Shown here piece by piece: positions 1 through 9,767 of a DNA stretch of 64,000 bases. This stretch comes from Terriglobus roseus. GTDB lineage: Bacteria > Acidobacteriota > Terriglobia > Terriglobales > Acidobacteriaceae. A program made the position numbers and the translations under genes. Where the stretch lies: NCBI RefSeq assembly GCF_900102185.1, contig NZ_LT629690.1:3782001-3846000 (forward strand). The letters run 5' to 3'. How positions within the stretch are numbered: the stretch's first letter is position 1; each line of letters opens with the position of its first letter. A model generated the notes under the pieces. The model did not search any database. It was not told the origin of the DNA and saw only the letters and a list, made by a program, of their open reading frames with translations.

Positions 1-2083
1 TCGCAATCTTCAGCAGTTGCTCTTGAAAGAGAGGCACGCCTAAGGTGCGTTTAAGTACTGGCTCTAATTCATCGAGCGGATACGTCACTTTCTCTTTACC
101 CTGCCTGCGGCGCATGTAAGGGTGCATCATCTTACCAACGATAGGTCCTGGACGGATGATGGCGACCTGCACAACGAGGTCGTAGAACTCTTTTGGATTA
201 TTGCGTGGCAGCGAAGCCATTTGTGCACGACTCTCCACCTGAAACATCCCTACGGTGTCTGCACGGCTAAGAGTTTCATACACTTCCTTGTCTTCCGGCA
301 TGTGGGCTAGATCCACTTCATCGCCGTAGTGCTGCGGAATCAAGGTAATGCAGTCTTTCATGACTGCCATCATGCCTAAACCAAGCAGATCGATTTTGAT
401 TAAGCCTAAATCTGCGCAGTCTTCTTTATCCCATTGCACGACGCTGCGGCCACGCATTGACGCCCGTTCGAGTGGAACGACTTTATTCAGTTGCCCCTGG
501 CAGACGATCATGCCGCCAGAGTGCTGCCCCAGATGGCGAGGCAAATCCTGCAAGCGCTCACACAATTCGACATACTTTGCGATTCTCCAATGCGATGGAT
601 CAAAGCCTGCATGCCGAAAATTATCTTTTAGCGTTTCGTCCTTCTTGCGCCACTCCCAATGGCCGATAAGACCAGAGAGTCTGCCTAGAGTTTCTTCATC
701 AAAGCCAAGCGCTTTGCCAACTTCCCTCGCCGCTGATTTTCCGCGATAACTGATCACATTCGCGGCCATGGCTGCACCCAATTCTCCATAGCGCGTATAG
801 ATGTACTGGATCGCCTGCTCGCGCTTATCACCGGAGGGTAGATCCAGGTCGATGTCAGGCCATTCATTGCGGTTTTCGTTTAGGAAGCGTTCGAAGAGGA
901 GGTCCATACCGATAGGGTCGATGGCTGTGATTTGAAGCGCATAGCAAACAACAGAATTTGCTGCGCTTCCCCTCCCCTGCACGAGGATGTCGCTTGACCT
1001 GCAGTATTGGACGATGTCCCACACGATGAGAAAGTAGCCAGCAAAGCCGAGCTTTTCAATAAGTGTAAGTTCTCGCTCCGCCTGCGTTTGGGCACGCTTA
1101 TATAACTCAGAATTGCGTTTGGCTCCGTAGCGAAGCGCCATACCTTCCGCGACGCGCTTGCGAAGGTAGATCTCCATTGGCTCGCCTGTATTGGTGGTGT
1201 AGCAGGGGAACTCATATCCCAGATCGTTCAGCTCAAATTTCAAGCGCTGCGAGATGAGCAATGTATTGTCCAGCGCTTCCGGCAGATCACGAAACAAATG
1301 ATGCATTGTTCTTGCGTTACGAACAAAACGCTGTGAGTTGCATTGCAACAGGCGGCCTGCATCATCCAGTGAAACGTGATTCTGAATGGATGTGAATACA
1401 TCCAGCACTTCACGATCATATGGAGTCGCGTAGCGAACTCCGTTGGTGGCCACAATGGGTAGTTTGAGAGACTCAGCGATACGCAGCGCGGCCTGGTTAC
1501 GAGCCTCTTGCGCTCTGATGCCATGGCGCTGCAATTCTACGTAGACATTGTGTGGTCCGTAGACGTCTACTAACTGTTCTACGCACCGTCTGCCTTCTGA
1601 TTCGCCACCACGTGTAAGGGCGGCAGCAAGTACACCTTCGTCTCCTCCGGTCATGCAGATGAGGCCAGCTCGGAACTCTTTCAAATCGTCTAAAAGCGCT
1701 ACCCCTTCACATTTGGTGGTTTCACGCATTTTGAAGCGCGTGATCATTTGGCAGAGATTTTGATACCCAACACGGGATGTACAGAGCAGGGGCACCCTTG
1801 CAGGTCGAGCAGGATATTGATCCGGGAGGCCTAATGGAGGAACAAGCTTCATCCCGAAATCTGCGACTGAGATCTCCGCGCCAACATGAGCACGCACATC
1901 GTTTTCTTTTGCTGACGTATGAAAACGAGCGGAGCCGTAGAAGCCGTTGCGATCAAGCAACGCAATCGCAGCCATGTCTTCCTGAAATGCAGCTTTGATG
2001 AGGTCTTCCGGCTGGGAAGCTCCTTCAAGAAAGCTAAACGCGCTGGACGCATGCAGCTCCACATACTCACCAACGTCAGTCAT
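1..2083 (-). CDS. dnaE2: Error-prone DNA polymerase DnaE2/ImuC (partial, C-terminal part beyond window)
   Basis: This is the catalytic polymerase of the ImuA-ImuB-DnaE2 translesion mutasome, acting on damaged DNA in the cytoplasm. The reverse strand stays open from an ATG at 2083 to the window edge, giving about 694 codons; the family is usually 1050-1100 aa, so the C-terminal third is missing. The N-terminus has the PHP-domain signature [17 protein letters not shown]. The catalytic palm motif DIDLDLPSG lies at residues 410-418 with both metal-binding Asp residues present. The C-family motif [16 protein letters not shown] lies near residue 640, followed by [10 protein letters not shown] at the edge. 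The ATG overlaps the imuB stop codon by 8 bp, which fixes the start and suggests translational coupling. Replicative DnaE1 is less likely, because imuA and imuB precede the gene directly. Confidence 0.95.
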   Translation of the reverse strand, partial: MTDVGEYVELHASSAFSFLEGASQPEDLIKAAFQEDMAAIALLDRNGFYGSARFHTSAKENDVRAHVGAEISVADFGMKLVPPLGLPDQYPARPARVPLLCTSRVGYQNLCQMITRFKMRETTKCEGVALLDDLKEFRAGLICMTGGDEGVLAAALTRGGESEGRRCVEQLVDVYGPHNVYVELQRHGIRAQEARNQAALRIAESLKLPIVATNGVRYATPYDREVLDVFTSIQNHVSLDDAGRLLQCNSQRFVRNARTMHHLFRDLPEALDNTLLISQRLKFELNDLGYEFPCYTTNTGEPMEIYLRKRVAEGMALRYGAKRNSELYKRAQTQAERELTLIEKLGFAGYFLIVWDIVQYCRSSDILVQGRGSAANSVVCYALQITAIDPIGMDLLFERFLNENRNEWPDIDLDLPSGDKREQAIQYIYTRYGELGAAMAANVISYRGKSAAREVGKALGFDEETLGRLSGLIGHWEWRKKDETLKDNFRHAGFDPSHWRIAKYVELCERLQDLPRHLGQHSGGMIVCQGQLNKVVPLERASMRGRSVVQWDKEDCADLGLIKIDLLGLGMMAVMKDCITLIPQHYGDEVDLAHMPEDKEVYETLSRADTVGMFQVESRAQMASLPRNNPKEFYDLVVQVAIIRPGPIVGKMMHPYMRRRQGKEKVTYPLDELEPVLKRTLGVPLFQEQLLKIA

Positions 2084-3581
2084 AGAACGCATCCAGCATC
2101 CATTGCTTGTGAAGCAAATCGTGCAGTAGAACGCATACCAGAGCATGATCGCCGGCAATCGCTCGTACATCCCACTCTTCACGAGCCCATACTTGCTGCG
2201 ACCACCATTCTCCACTGCAACGCCACGGACCGAATGCATCTGTGATGGTGTACCGTTGTCCTCGCCACGCGAACCAACTTGGCCTGCCCTCTTCATCAAG
2301 CCGTATGCGAAGGACAGCCGGTGGTCTTATACGCCGCAGCATGGTGGATAGAGCATTAGGATCTGCATTGGACTGTTTTGCACACGCGATGAAGCGATCC
2401 ATAACGAAGCTATCGGCATGGTGCGTATCCGACAGACGCGGACTACCTACCGCTCCTTCACCCACCAGGGCCTCAATCTGAGCCAGAGTCAGATCCAACC
2501 GCGTTGGCTCTGGTAGTTGTGGGCTAAAGAGTCCCTCTTGTGCTGCGCCTCGCTTACCCGCCTGCGCATGAATGCACATCCCAACAACAGAAGCAGATGG
2601 AGCATGCGCCTGTAGATCAAGATGGAGCAGCTTCAATAGCGACGATCTATCAATAAGCGGAATTGCAGGCTTTACCGTGCGGCAATGCTCAATACCGCCT
2701 TCGAGTGTCAGTCGTATCGTGACAGATGCCAGCGCAAGTGCTCGTGCCGACGCACGAGCAATCAACTGATCAAGCAGAGGGCCGATGACAAAGAGAAGAG
2801 AGTCCAGACTCTCTTCGGCATAGTCAAACTCGATATTTTCTTTCAAGAGAAAAAGTGGCTCTTCCGGCACGAACGTATGCGGATGCTCTCCGCGTGCCAT
2901 TAATTGAAGGCGGTATCCGGCTTGCCCCATACGCGCCACAAGATCATGCTGTGGCAGGCTGGCGAATTCACCCACAGTGTGCAGACCCCACATGTTTAAC
3001 GCGTCAGCTTGTTCGATGGTCAGTGGAAGGGAGCTCAGCGGAAGCCGTGCAAGTGTGTCCCGCTCCTGACCAGCAGGAATCACATGTGGAACACGATGAG
3101 CATATGGAGCCGCGCAAACCGCAGTATGAATATTTTGACTAACTGCGATTCGGACGTGCAGTCCAAGAGATTTGATGGCCTCTGAGATACTCATTGCGGA
3201 CTTTGTGGAATCTCCAAAGATCAACGTTGTACCTGTCATGTCCAACACAAACACGAAACTGTTTTGAGAGGGCCACACCTGTATACGGGGAGTGAAACTT
3301 CCTGCAGTTTCCAGGATTGCCGATGTTGCAGATTTCTCTTCTGCCGCTGAGCGACGCAGGATCGTGAGCTCCGTAAATGCTTCCAACTCTGTTGGAGTCA
3401 TGCCTACGGCTATACCCATGCGACGCGCCTTGTGTGACATGCTTACGGCCATCTGCAAGGGTGGTTTACCGGCCAAGATTACTACCGGGTTTTCTGCAAG
3501 TTCAGGCCGTAGCCGTATACGTGCCTGTGCGGCTAACTCCGGCACATACGCGCAAACGTACTGCTGCACTAGACTGCCCAC
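2076..3581 (-). CDS. imuB: ImuB, catalytically inactive Y-family polymerase-like protein
   Basis: A 501-aa Y-family DNA polymerase homologue, known in this cassette as the adaptor that links DnaE2 to the sliding clamp rather than as an active polymerase. The N-terminus reads [16 protein letters not shown] where active Y-polymerases carry the first catalytic Asp. The second motif reads [12 protein letters not shown] instead of SxDE, so the acidic pair is lost, as is typical for ImuB. The C-terminus has the ImuB-type SGEWW...REEWDVR pattern. The start is a GTG at 3581, inside the last codons of imuA (13 bp overlap); no ATG is available before the conserved N-terminus. The end overlaps dnaE2 by 8 bp, so the three genes form one transcript. 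Confidence 0.93.
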   Translation of the reverse strand: MGSLVQQYVCAYVPELAAQARIRLRPELAENPVVILAGKPPLQMAVSMSHKARRMGIAVGMTPTELEAFTELTILRRSAAEEKSATSAILETAGSFTPRIQVWPSQNSFVFVLDMTGTTLIFGDSTKSAMSISEAIKSLGLHVRIAVSQNIHTAVCAAPYAHRVPHVIPAGQERDTLARLPLSSLPLTIEQADALNMWGLHTVGEFASLPQHDLVARMGQAGYRLQLMARGEHPHTFVPEEPLFLLKENIEFDYAEESLDSLLFVIGPLLDQLIARASARALALASVTIRLTLEGGIEHCRTVKPAIPLIDRSSLLKLLHLDLQAHAPSASVVGMCIHAQAGKRGAAQEGLFSPQLPEPTRLDLTLAQIEALVGEGAVGSPRLSDTHHADSFVMDRFIACAKQSNADPNALSTMLRRIRPPAVLRIRLDEEGRPSWFAWRGQRYTITDAFGPWRCSGEWWSQQVWAREEWDVRAIAGDHALVCVLLHDLLHKQWMLDAFYD

Positions 3582-4648
3582 TCCATTACTCCTTTCCAGG
3601 GCCTGTGTAGATCACGTTGTAGCTGTTTGCGCATCGGCACGGCGTTTGGCTGCGTCGCAAAACGCTGCCGCTCCACACTGGCTTTCCGTAGGAGTTGCGT
3701 CATGACTCCTCCTTCAGCGGCGACATTCTCCAAATCCATTTGCACAACCAATTCCGCACTGGAACGGGCACAAGGATGCTTTGTGAGCACCAGTAAGGTT
3801 GTGCGGGAACGCTCACATGCAGCGCGATAGCGAAACCAGGTGGCCATAGGAATTCGCCACACCGCCTCTACAGGAACATCGCCCAGATCCAGCACGATGA
3901 TTCCAAATCCTCCTGACTGTAGAAGAAGATCGGTAGCCCGCAATGCACGCTCAATGGCGGCATAGGAATGTTTCTCGCGACGGATGTGCTGCGACAGCTG
4001 TACAGCAGAAGGCATGCCTACGCGCGGTATAGCAATACGGCTTTGCTCTAGTTTGCGACGATGCGGCTTGGGTTCGTAACAACAAGGAGCTGCCAAGGCC
4101 CTTGCCTTCTGTTCTTCACGCTGCGCGTGGTGGTCCTGCAGACCTCCATGCGCCTGCATCACTTTGCGTGCCGCATCCGGAACGCTTTGCAATTGCCGAT
4201 GAAATTTTTCTTTTTTGAGCAGTGTTTCGGAAGTACTTTGCAAGAGTCGCGGGGATTTACTGCGCTGCATAGGCGCACTGTAATCGCGCGATAGCTGCGC
4301 ATCGCATCGCACCCAGAGCAAGTGAGATAGATCCACGCCGTTCAGCGATGCCCCTGCAGGATCGAGTGTGTCTGACACATCGATCCATGCGGCCACTCTT
4401 GCACCGCGAATGGCCGCCGCAACAAACGCGATAGCAGCCGTAGTACGTCCTGAGCCGTTGTTGCCTATAAATTCTGCGATCGCTCCAACAGGGAGACCAC
4501 CTTCGAGGAATTCATCAATATCTGCGATTCCGCTGGATGCCTGCTCTCTTGTCAACTTAGGGCGAGGTGTCAGCGCGGAGGGAATTCTTCGCTCGAGGCT
4601 GGTCTCAATTTGAGAACGAATTTGGGTGACGCGAGCAGAGGCATTCAT
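3569..4648 (-). CDS. imuA: ImuA, RecA/SulA-like recombinase fold protein of the mutasome cassette
   Basis: A 359-aa RecA-fold protein at the head of the imuA-imuB-dnaE2 operon. A Walker A-like sequence GNNGSGRTT lies at residues 62-70, after a typical lead-in GIADIDEFLEGGLPVGAIAEF. The middle (about residues 130-200) is a basic, Gln/Lys-rich stretch of low conservation. The family supports damage-induced mutagenesis with ImuB and DnaE2. The ATG at 4648 is preceded by TAAGGCGA, a weak ribosome-binding site. No clear LexA box is visible; the only dyad near the start is ACATGT at 4669-4674. SOS control is therefore inferred from the family, not from the sequence. Confidence 0.9.
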   Translation of the reverse strand: MNASARVTQIRSQIETSLERRIPSALTPRPKLTREQASSGIADIDEFLEGGLPVGAIAEFIGNNGSGRTTAAIAFVAAAIRGARVAAWIDVSDTLDPAGASLNGVDLSHLLWVRCDAQLSRDYSAPMQRSKSPRLLQSTSETLLKKEKFHRQLQSVPDAARKVMQAHGGLQDHHAQREEQKARALAAPCCYEPKPHRRKLEQSRIAIPRVGMPSAVQLSQHIRREKHSYAAIERALRATDLLLQSGGFGIIVLDLGDVPVEAVWRIPMATWFRYRAACERSRTTLLVLTKHPCARSSAELVVQMDLENVAAEGGVMTQLLRKASVERQRFATQPNAVPMRKQLQRDLHRPWKGVMEWAV

Positions 4649-4991
4649 TCGCCTTATCTTCGCCTATGACATGTAGGGCGAGTCAACCATGTGTGCCCTA
4701 AAAGTTGTGCAAAATATGGTCCAACCAGCACACAAGAAACGACTTAAAATCGTGCGACTTGAGTTGGCCGATGTATGACCGCTTGCCCAGGACTAGGGTG
4801 GGCACACCGGTTCAATCTTGACCCGAACCGATTGGTTCACGGTGTGCGCCACTCGCCGCTTCTTGTTTTCACACCGAGCCATGCTAGTAGAGAAAGACTG
4901 CAAGAGGCTAAGGATGCGTACGCACACTTATGCTGTTCCTTCCCTGCTGTTCAAATAACCTTTTCACCGCGGCCGATGGTCAGTTATGAGC
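4649..4991. other. Intergenic region between imuA and a sulfatase gene, with nested inverted repeats
   Basis: 343 bp with no convincing gene. A short plus-strand frame (4775-5029) has no recognisable features and runs into the sulfatase, so it was rejected. The imuA promoter must lie in the part next to 4648. At 4801-4847 there is a long-range dyad (GGCACACCG / CGGTGTGC, loop about 30 nt). Within it lies a second perfect stem, CGGTTC / GAACCG with an 11-nt loop. No T-tract follows on either strand, so this is not a clear terminator. Confidence 0.5.
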
Positions 4992-6401
4992 TTATGAAAA
5001 CTGCCCTTTACTGGTGGGCATTTCCTTAGGAGAGATACCGTTCACTGGAGCTGAGCGGCCTCCTGGCGGTAGAGGTACCGGTCCATGCAATAGAGGATCG
5101 TTTGTGGCACGCATCCACTCATCCATCTGCTTCCGCATATGTTGCAGTGTTTCTGTATGGGCTGGGTCGCGGGCTAGATCGTTACGTTCTGCTGGATCGA
5201 ACACCAGATCGTACAGCTCCTCTGAGTGCAATAGCTGTTGCTTTTGCCAGCCTTCGCGCAACCAGTAGGATTTTGCAGCGCCGTCGTCACAGTTCGGTAG
5301 AACATAGGTGGTTCGTCCGTCGTAGCGACGTTGATACTTGTAGCGCGCTGTGCGGACACATCGTTTCGGCTCGTATGCAGCGTGATACGTGACTTCGGCA
5401 AAGATCGCGTCGTTGACTTCTTCCTTCTCTCCGCGCACGACAGGAAGAAACGATTTTCCGGCCAGCCATGCCGGTTTGCTCATGCCCAAGTAGTCACAGA
5501 TGGTTGGGAATACATCGATGTGCGATAGCAAGGCATCGCAAACGCCTGCTTTGGAAAATTCTCCTGGCCCGCTCATCATGAATGACACGCCAATTCCTGC
5601 GTCACCGAGGTTTGCTTTCATCGTCGGAAATGCAATGCCATGGTCCGTGGTGCTGATGATGAGAGTGTTTTCACGCAGACCATTGGCTTCCAGCGCGTCA
5701 AGGATGCGGCCCACAGCCTTGTCCATATCTCGAGCGCTCTGATGAAAACCAGCCATGTCGATGCGGGTGGATGGATTATCCGGCAGAGGAGAAGGTGGAA
5801 GGATGTAGTCCGCGTTGTCAGTCGGCGCTGGGTAATCACGGTGTGTCTCAAAGAAGCCGCAGTCCAAAAAGAACGGCTGTTTGGGAGCTTTATTCAGAAA
5901 CTCAACCGTGTGGTCGGCAACATCCGCAGCGAGGCGATGTGTTCCTGGCAATATCTCGTCAAAGCCAATCACCTTAGGATCGACAGCGATATGTTGCAGG
6001 CCCGCAAGAACGGTGTAGTACCCCTTCTGTTCGCGAAGGGTATGCAGGATGTGTTGTTTATAGTCATGCAACTTCCATCCCAGATGAGCAAGGCCGTTCA
6101 TGCCCGCGGCGTGCGGACTCTGGCCAGTCAACAAGGCTGAGCGACTCGCTGAGCATGAAGGTGCTGCGCAGTGCATCTTCCGAAACAGAATGCCTCGACT
6201 GGCAATTCGCATCAGGTTCGGTGTAGGAACATTGTGTCCATAGGGCCGCAGATAACGGCCTGAATCATGCGAATGCAAATACACAATATTGGGCAGGGAT
6301 GCCGCTTGCCCCAGCGCAGCCACAGGACGAATCGCTGTGGCTGCAGATGCAGTTGCGGCTGCTTTCAGGAAGTTGCGACGGGTGCTGGGTTGATTGAACA
6401 T
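4992..6401 (-). CDS. Sulfatase (S1 family), Tat-type signal
   Basis: A 469-aa S1-family sulfatase predicted to hydrolyse sulfate esters or N-sulfate groups of carbohydrates in the periplasm. Residues 8-30 form a twin-arginine signal (STRRNFLKAAA plus an Ala-rich core). The formylglycine motif is C83-S-A-S-R87, a C-x-A-x-R variant needing modification by an external maturase. The usual Asp-Asp metal pair near the N-terminus reads H45-D46-S-G-R, a variant I recall from N-sulfoglucosamine-hydrolase-like bacterial sulfatases. The gene lies 31 bp downstream of a TonB receptor and is the last gene of a sulfatase-receptor-sulfatase operon. The substrate cannot be read from the sequence; a sulfated uronic or amino-sugar polymer is an inference. 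Confidence 0.85.
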   Translation of the reverse strand: MFNQPSTRRNFLKAAATASAATAIRPVAALGQAASLPNIVYLHSHDSGRYLRPYGHNVPTPNLMRIASRGILFRKMHCAAPSCSASRSALLTGQSPHAAGMNGLAHLGWKLHDYKQHILHTLREQKGYYTVLAGLQHIAVDPKVIGFDEILPGTHRLAADVADHTVEFLNKAPKQPFFLDCGFFETHRDYPAPTDNADYILPPSPLPDNPSTRIDMAGFHQSARDMDKAVGRILDALEANGLRENTLIISTTDHGIAFPTMKANLGDAGIGVSFMMSGPGEFSKAGVCDALLSHIDVFPTICDYLGMSKPAWLAGKSFLPVVRGEKEEVNDAIFAEVTYHAAYEPKRCVRTARYKYQRRYDGRTTYVLPNCDDGAAKSYWLREGWQKQQLLHSEELYDLVFDPAERNDLARDPAHTETLQHMRKQMDEWMRATNDPLLHGPVPLPPGGRSAPVNGISPKEMPTSKGQFS

Positions 6402-6432
6402 CTCATCCTCACTTGGTTTCTTCCCTGCTTGA

Positions 6433-9400
6433 TTAGAACGATAGTTTTACTGCGAGTTGGAGAATGCGTGCTGCTTGCGTGCTTGAAATAATGCCTGCGG
6501 TTGGCGATCCGATGGTTGCGGCGGGGTTGTTAAAGTTAGGCCGATTCAAGGTGTTGAATGCTTCTCCACGTAGATCAAGGTCATATCGGTCACCAAACAG
6601 CACATGGCGTTCGATTGTCATGTCCACGTTGAAATAACCAGGGCCCGTAAGGATGCCCGTACCAGAGTTGCCGAAGGTGTATTGCGCTGGCGCAGCGAAG
6701 GCAGTGGTGTCAAACCAGCGGTTGATTGTGCGACCAGAAGACAACGTGCCATTGCCAATGCGGTTCGGTCTTTGCGTTCCACCGCCGGATGAGTTTGAAA
6801 CGTTACTGCTGTAGAAGACAGTAAACGGCGATCCCGAGTGCAGTGTCCATACGCTGCTAACGCTCCAGGGTCCGACAATATGTGAGATCAAGCCATGATT
6901 GAGATAGCGACGCTTTGGTCCGAACGGCAGTTCATACACTTCATTCACAACCAGGTTGTGTCGCAGGTCATCAGCAGAGCGACCGTAATTGCAACGCAAG
7001 CAACTGTTGTCCTGAATATCGTTATTACCTCCGCCGTTGGGATTGCCGAAGTCTGACAGGTATTTGGAATAGGTATACGAGACACCGAAATTCAAACCGC
7101 CTGATGTGCGCTTTTCAGCGTGTACTTGAAGACTGTTATAGTTGCCGTCCGCAACGCCTCCACGATATGCCACATTCACCAGGTTCGGGTTGATGGTGTA
7201 GTACGGGCGACGCGGCCCCTGGTCACCTGCACCAGGCCTCGATTGGTTCAGGTTAAGGCTATTCACTAATAGATGATGGCTAATCGTGCCAACGTAACTC
7301 ACGTCCAGAATGACGTCCTTACGCAATTCGCGTTGCACACCAAGACTGAACTGGGTAACGCTGGTCTGCCGTGTATTGGGATCCCATACTGTCGGGCTGC
7401 CCGTGGAGATGGCGGCGATGTTATTGGGATCGGGTGCAACAGGAGTTGGAAGGCCATTCCTTAACAGCGCTGTCGGCGCTGAATTCACAGAGGTAGTGAT
7501 GGCCTGCGCAAAGTAGTACGGCAGGTTCTTATACAACTGCGCACCACCTACAAGCGTGTCCACGTACGAAATGCCGAACCCTGCTCTCAGAACGGTCTTA
7601 CGCGATTCGTCCAGTGTGTATGCCAGACCGAGGCGAGGCGAGATGGTCTTCAAATCAAAGTTGCGAAGACGACGTCCGTTTCCATTCAAGCCTGCTACCT
7701 TGAGCAGTCCAGTCTTCACATCAAGATTCGCCCAGTGGTCATGCACCTCATAAGGAGGCGCACTTATCTCCCAACGAACACCATAATCAAGCGTCAGACG
7801 ATCTGTGGCACGCCATGTGTCTTGCGCATACGGCGCAAGCTGAAAGGTTCGCATGCCAAAGCTACCGGTAAGGATGTTGCGACTTGCACTATCAGTAGCT
7901 CCCAACGCGAGATCGGCCAATGCGTAGTACTGCAACTGCGTGGCCGACACCGTAGCTGCGTTGTTTGCGCGCGTGTACTGACCGTTGAAGTCAAACGTGC
8001 CACGTACTGGAAAGGCAGAGAAACCGTTGAAGCGGTGACGAAGAAACAGTAGCCCCGCCTTGATTGTGTGGTTGCCTACAGTGTGCGTCAGGTTGCCATC
8101 GTATTGGAAGGTAGTGATGTGGCTGATCTCAGGATAGGTTGAACTGTCGCCCAACGTAGCAAAGCCGCTGATGGTGAATGCAGGCAGGCCGCCGGATTGC
8201 GCGTTGTAATTGATGCCGGGAATGCCGAGGTTTGTTGCTGCAGGAACATTGAGGTTTACCGGCGCAACGTTGGCATTCCACCGCACCACTGCCGCGTGCA
8301 GGTCAAGCAATGTGTTTGCAGAGAAGACGTGGGAGTAACCGAGCGTTCCTGCCTGCGCGAACGCATCTGTCTGGTATCCATTGCTACCTGTTGAGATATA
8401 TTGGCCTACCTGAATATTTGCTGCAGGGTTGGGATACATCGTGCCGGGCACGGTCTGCGATGCGCGGTCATACGCGTACTTGAAGAAGAGCCGATCTGAA
8501 CTGAACAAGTTCTGATCGATACGAACATCGAACTGGTTATCTCGCAACAACAAGCTTGGCGTGATGGTGTAGTTATTGGTTGCGTTGCCGTTGGTAGGCA
8601 ATGGAATGAGACTGGCCAGTTTGACAGCTGAAGGATCGAGATCAGCAGAGAGATTGTTGCCCACGTAAGGTGTACGTGTGGTTACTCCGCCCACCGTGGT
8701 TGTGGTGTAGGGGTTATAAATCGTGGCGGGAGCGCCACTGAAATTTCCCGTCTTCACCATGTTCACCATGGCCTGCGTTGGAATGGTTGTGGTTTGCGTT
8801 ACGGGCGTGTGCTGGCGGATGCCCTGGTAGTCCGCGAAGAAGAACGTGTGATCGCGAAAGATCGGTCCGCCCAGATTGCCACCGAAAACATTGCGGTTGT
8901 ACTTGGGTCGTGCAAGACCAGCCTGCTTTGCAAAGTATGTGTTCGCATTCAGCAGATCGTTGCGCAGAAACTCCCACGCAGCACCGTGAAATTGATTCGC
9001 GCCACTTTTCGTACTAACCAATGTAACCGCGCCTGCGGACTCGCCAAACTCTGCCGTATAGCTGCTGGTCAACACGCGATACTCCTGAATGGAGTCGACG
9101 ATCGGCACGATCACAAGAGTGTTGAGCCACTGGTTGCGGTTATAGATTCCGTCAATCAGGTATGAGTTGGTAGCAGCGGTTGTACCGTTCACGCTGAAGT
9201 TTGCGCCACCACGGATGGAGTACGCACTACCACCCTCACCAAGATTGCTTGCAGTGCCCTGGTGCGCTCCCGGAGTCAGCAACACAAGGTCCGTGAAGTT
9301 GCGAGTGGCAAGTGGCAGGTTCACAACCTGCTTGCTATCGACAAGCGATGAGACCGTGCCACTTTGTGATTGCAGCAGCGAGGCCTGCGCCGTTACTTCA

Positions 9401-9738
9401 ACCGTTTCCGCTGCACTGCCCACAGTTAGATCCAGATCCAATGTGAGCGAACTTGCCGTAGTGAGCGTAATGCCGGAGCGGTCCAGCTTCTGAAACCCTT
9501 GTGCTTCTACCGTTACGGTATAGGCACCAATCGGCAACGATGATCCGACGTAGTCACCGCTGGCATTCGAGTGCAAGGTTCGTGAGAACTGCGTTGAAGT
9601 GTTCGTCAACGTAACCGTTGCATTGGGGACAACGGCCCCTGACTTATCTCGAACAGTGCCGAGGATGTTGCCTGTCTGCTGTGCGTATGCCGCAGCACTT
9701 ACGAGCAAGAGAGAAGGAACTACAAACAGCTTTTTCAT
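6433..9738 (-). CDS. TonB-dependent receptor, Oar-like, with carboxypeptidase-regulatory N-domain
   Basis: An outer-membrane receptor of about 1101 aa of the Oar-like type. The start is placed at the ATG at 9738, where a signal peptide begins (MKKLFVVPSLLLVSAAAYAQ) behind a GAGG ribosome-binding site; an in-frame upstream extension to 9837 lacks signal features and runs into the preceding gene. After the signal comes a CarboxypepD_reg-like beta-sandwich (about residues 25-110, GTVRDKSGAVVPNATV), then a plug domain (IQEYRVLTSSYTAEFGESAG region) and a long beta-barrel. The C-terminus ends ...LQLAVKLSF, with the terminal Phe expected for barrel insertion. It sits between two sulfatase genes with 29 and 31 bp gaps, which suggests uptake of the products or substrates of those sulfatases. 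Confidence 0.9.
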   Translation of the reverse strand: MKKLFVVPSLLLVSAAAYAQQTGNILGTVRDKSGAVVPNATVTLTNTSTQFSRTLHSNASGDYVGSSLPIGAYTVTVEAQGFQKLDRSGITLTTASSLTLDLDLTVGSAAETVEVTAQASLLQSQSGTVSSLVDSKQVVNLPLATRNFTDLVLLTPGAHQGTASNLGEGGSAYSIRGGANFSVNGTTAATNSYLIDGIYNRNQWLNTLVIVPIVDSIQEYRVLTSSYTAEFGESAGAVTLVSTKSGANQFHGAAWEFLRNDLLNANTYFAKQAGLARPKYNRNVFGGNLGGPIFRDHTFFFADYQGIRQHTPVTQTTTIPTQAMVNMVKTGNFSGAPATIYNPYTTTTVGGVTTRTPYVGNNLSADLDPSAVKLASLIPLPTNGNATNNYTITPSLLLRDNQFDVRIDQNLFSSDRLFFKYAYDRASQTVPGTMYPNPAANIQVGQYISTGSNGYQTDAFAQAGTLGYSHVFSANTLLDLHAAVVRWNANVAPVNLNVPAATNLGIPGINYNAQSGGLPAFTISGFATLGDSSTYPEISHITTFQYDGNLTHTVGNHTIKAGLLFLRHRFNGFSAFPVRGTFDFNGQYTRANNAATVSATQLQYYALADLALGATDSASRNILTGSFGMRTFQLAPYAQDTWRATDRLTLDYGVRWEISAPPYEVHDHWANLDVKTGLLKVAGLNGNGRRLRNFDLKTISPRLGLAYTLDESRKTVLRAGFGISYVDTLVGGAQLYKNLPYYFAQAITTSVNSAPTALLRNGLPTPVAPDPNNIAAISTGSPTVWDPNTRQTSVTQFSLGVQRELRKDVILDVSYVGTISHHLLVNSLNLNQSRPGAGDQGPRRPYYTINPNLVNVAYRGGVADGNYNSLQVHAEKRTSGGLNFGVSYTYSKYLSDFGNPNGGGNNDIQDNSCLRCNYGRSADDLRHNLVVNEVYELPFGPKRRYLNHGLISHIVGPWSVSSVWTLHSGSPFTVFYSSNVSNSSGGGTQRPNRIGNGTLSSGRTINRWFDTTAFAAPAQYTFGNSGTGILTGPGYFNVDMTIERHVLFGDRYDLDLRGEAFNTLNRPNFNNPAATIGSPTAGIISSTQAARILQLAVKLSF

Positions 9739-9767
9739 GGATGGCCTCAAAAGTGAATCGTCGTTGC

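Noticed and set aside
4664..4677. LexA (SOS) box before imuA
   Set aside because: ACATGT is only a 6-bp palindrome and does not match the GAAC/GTTC-type boxes I know; shared ACATGTC with 52503 is too short.
4775..5029. Plus-strand frame in the imuA-sulfatase gap
   Set aside because: No ribosome-binding site or recognisable domain, composition unlike neighbours, and it runs into the sulfatase 3' end.
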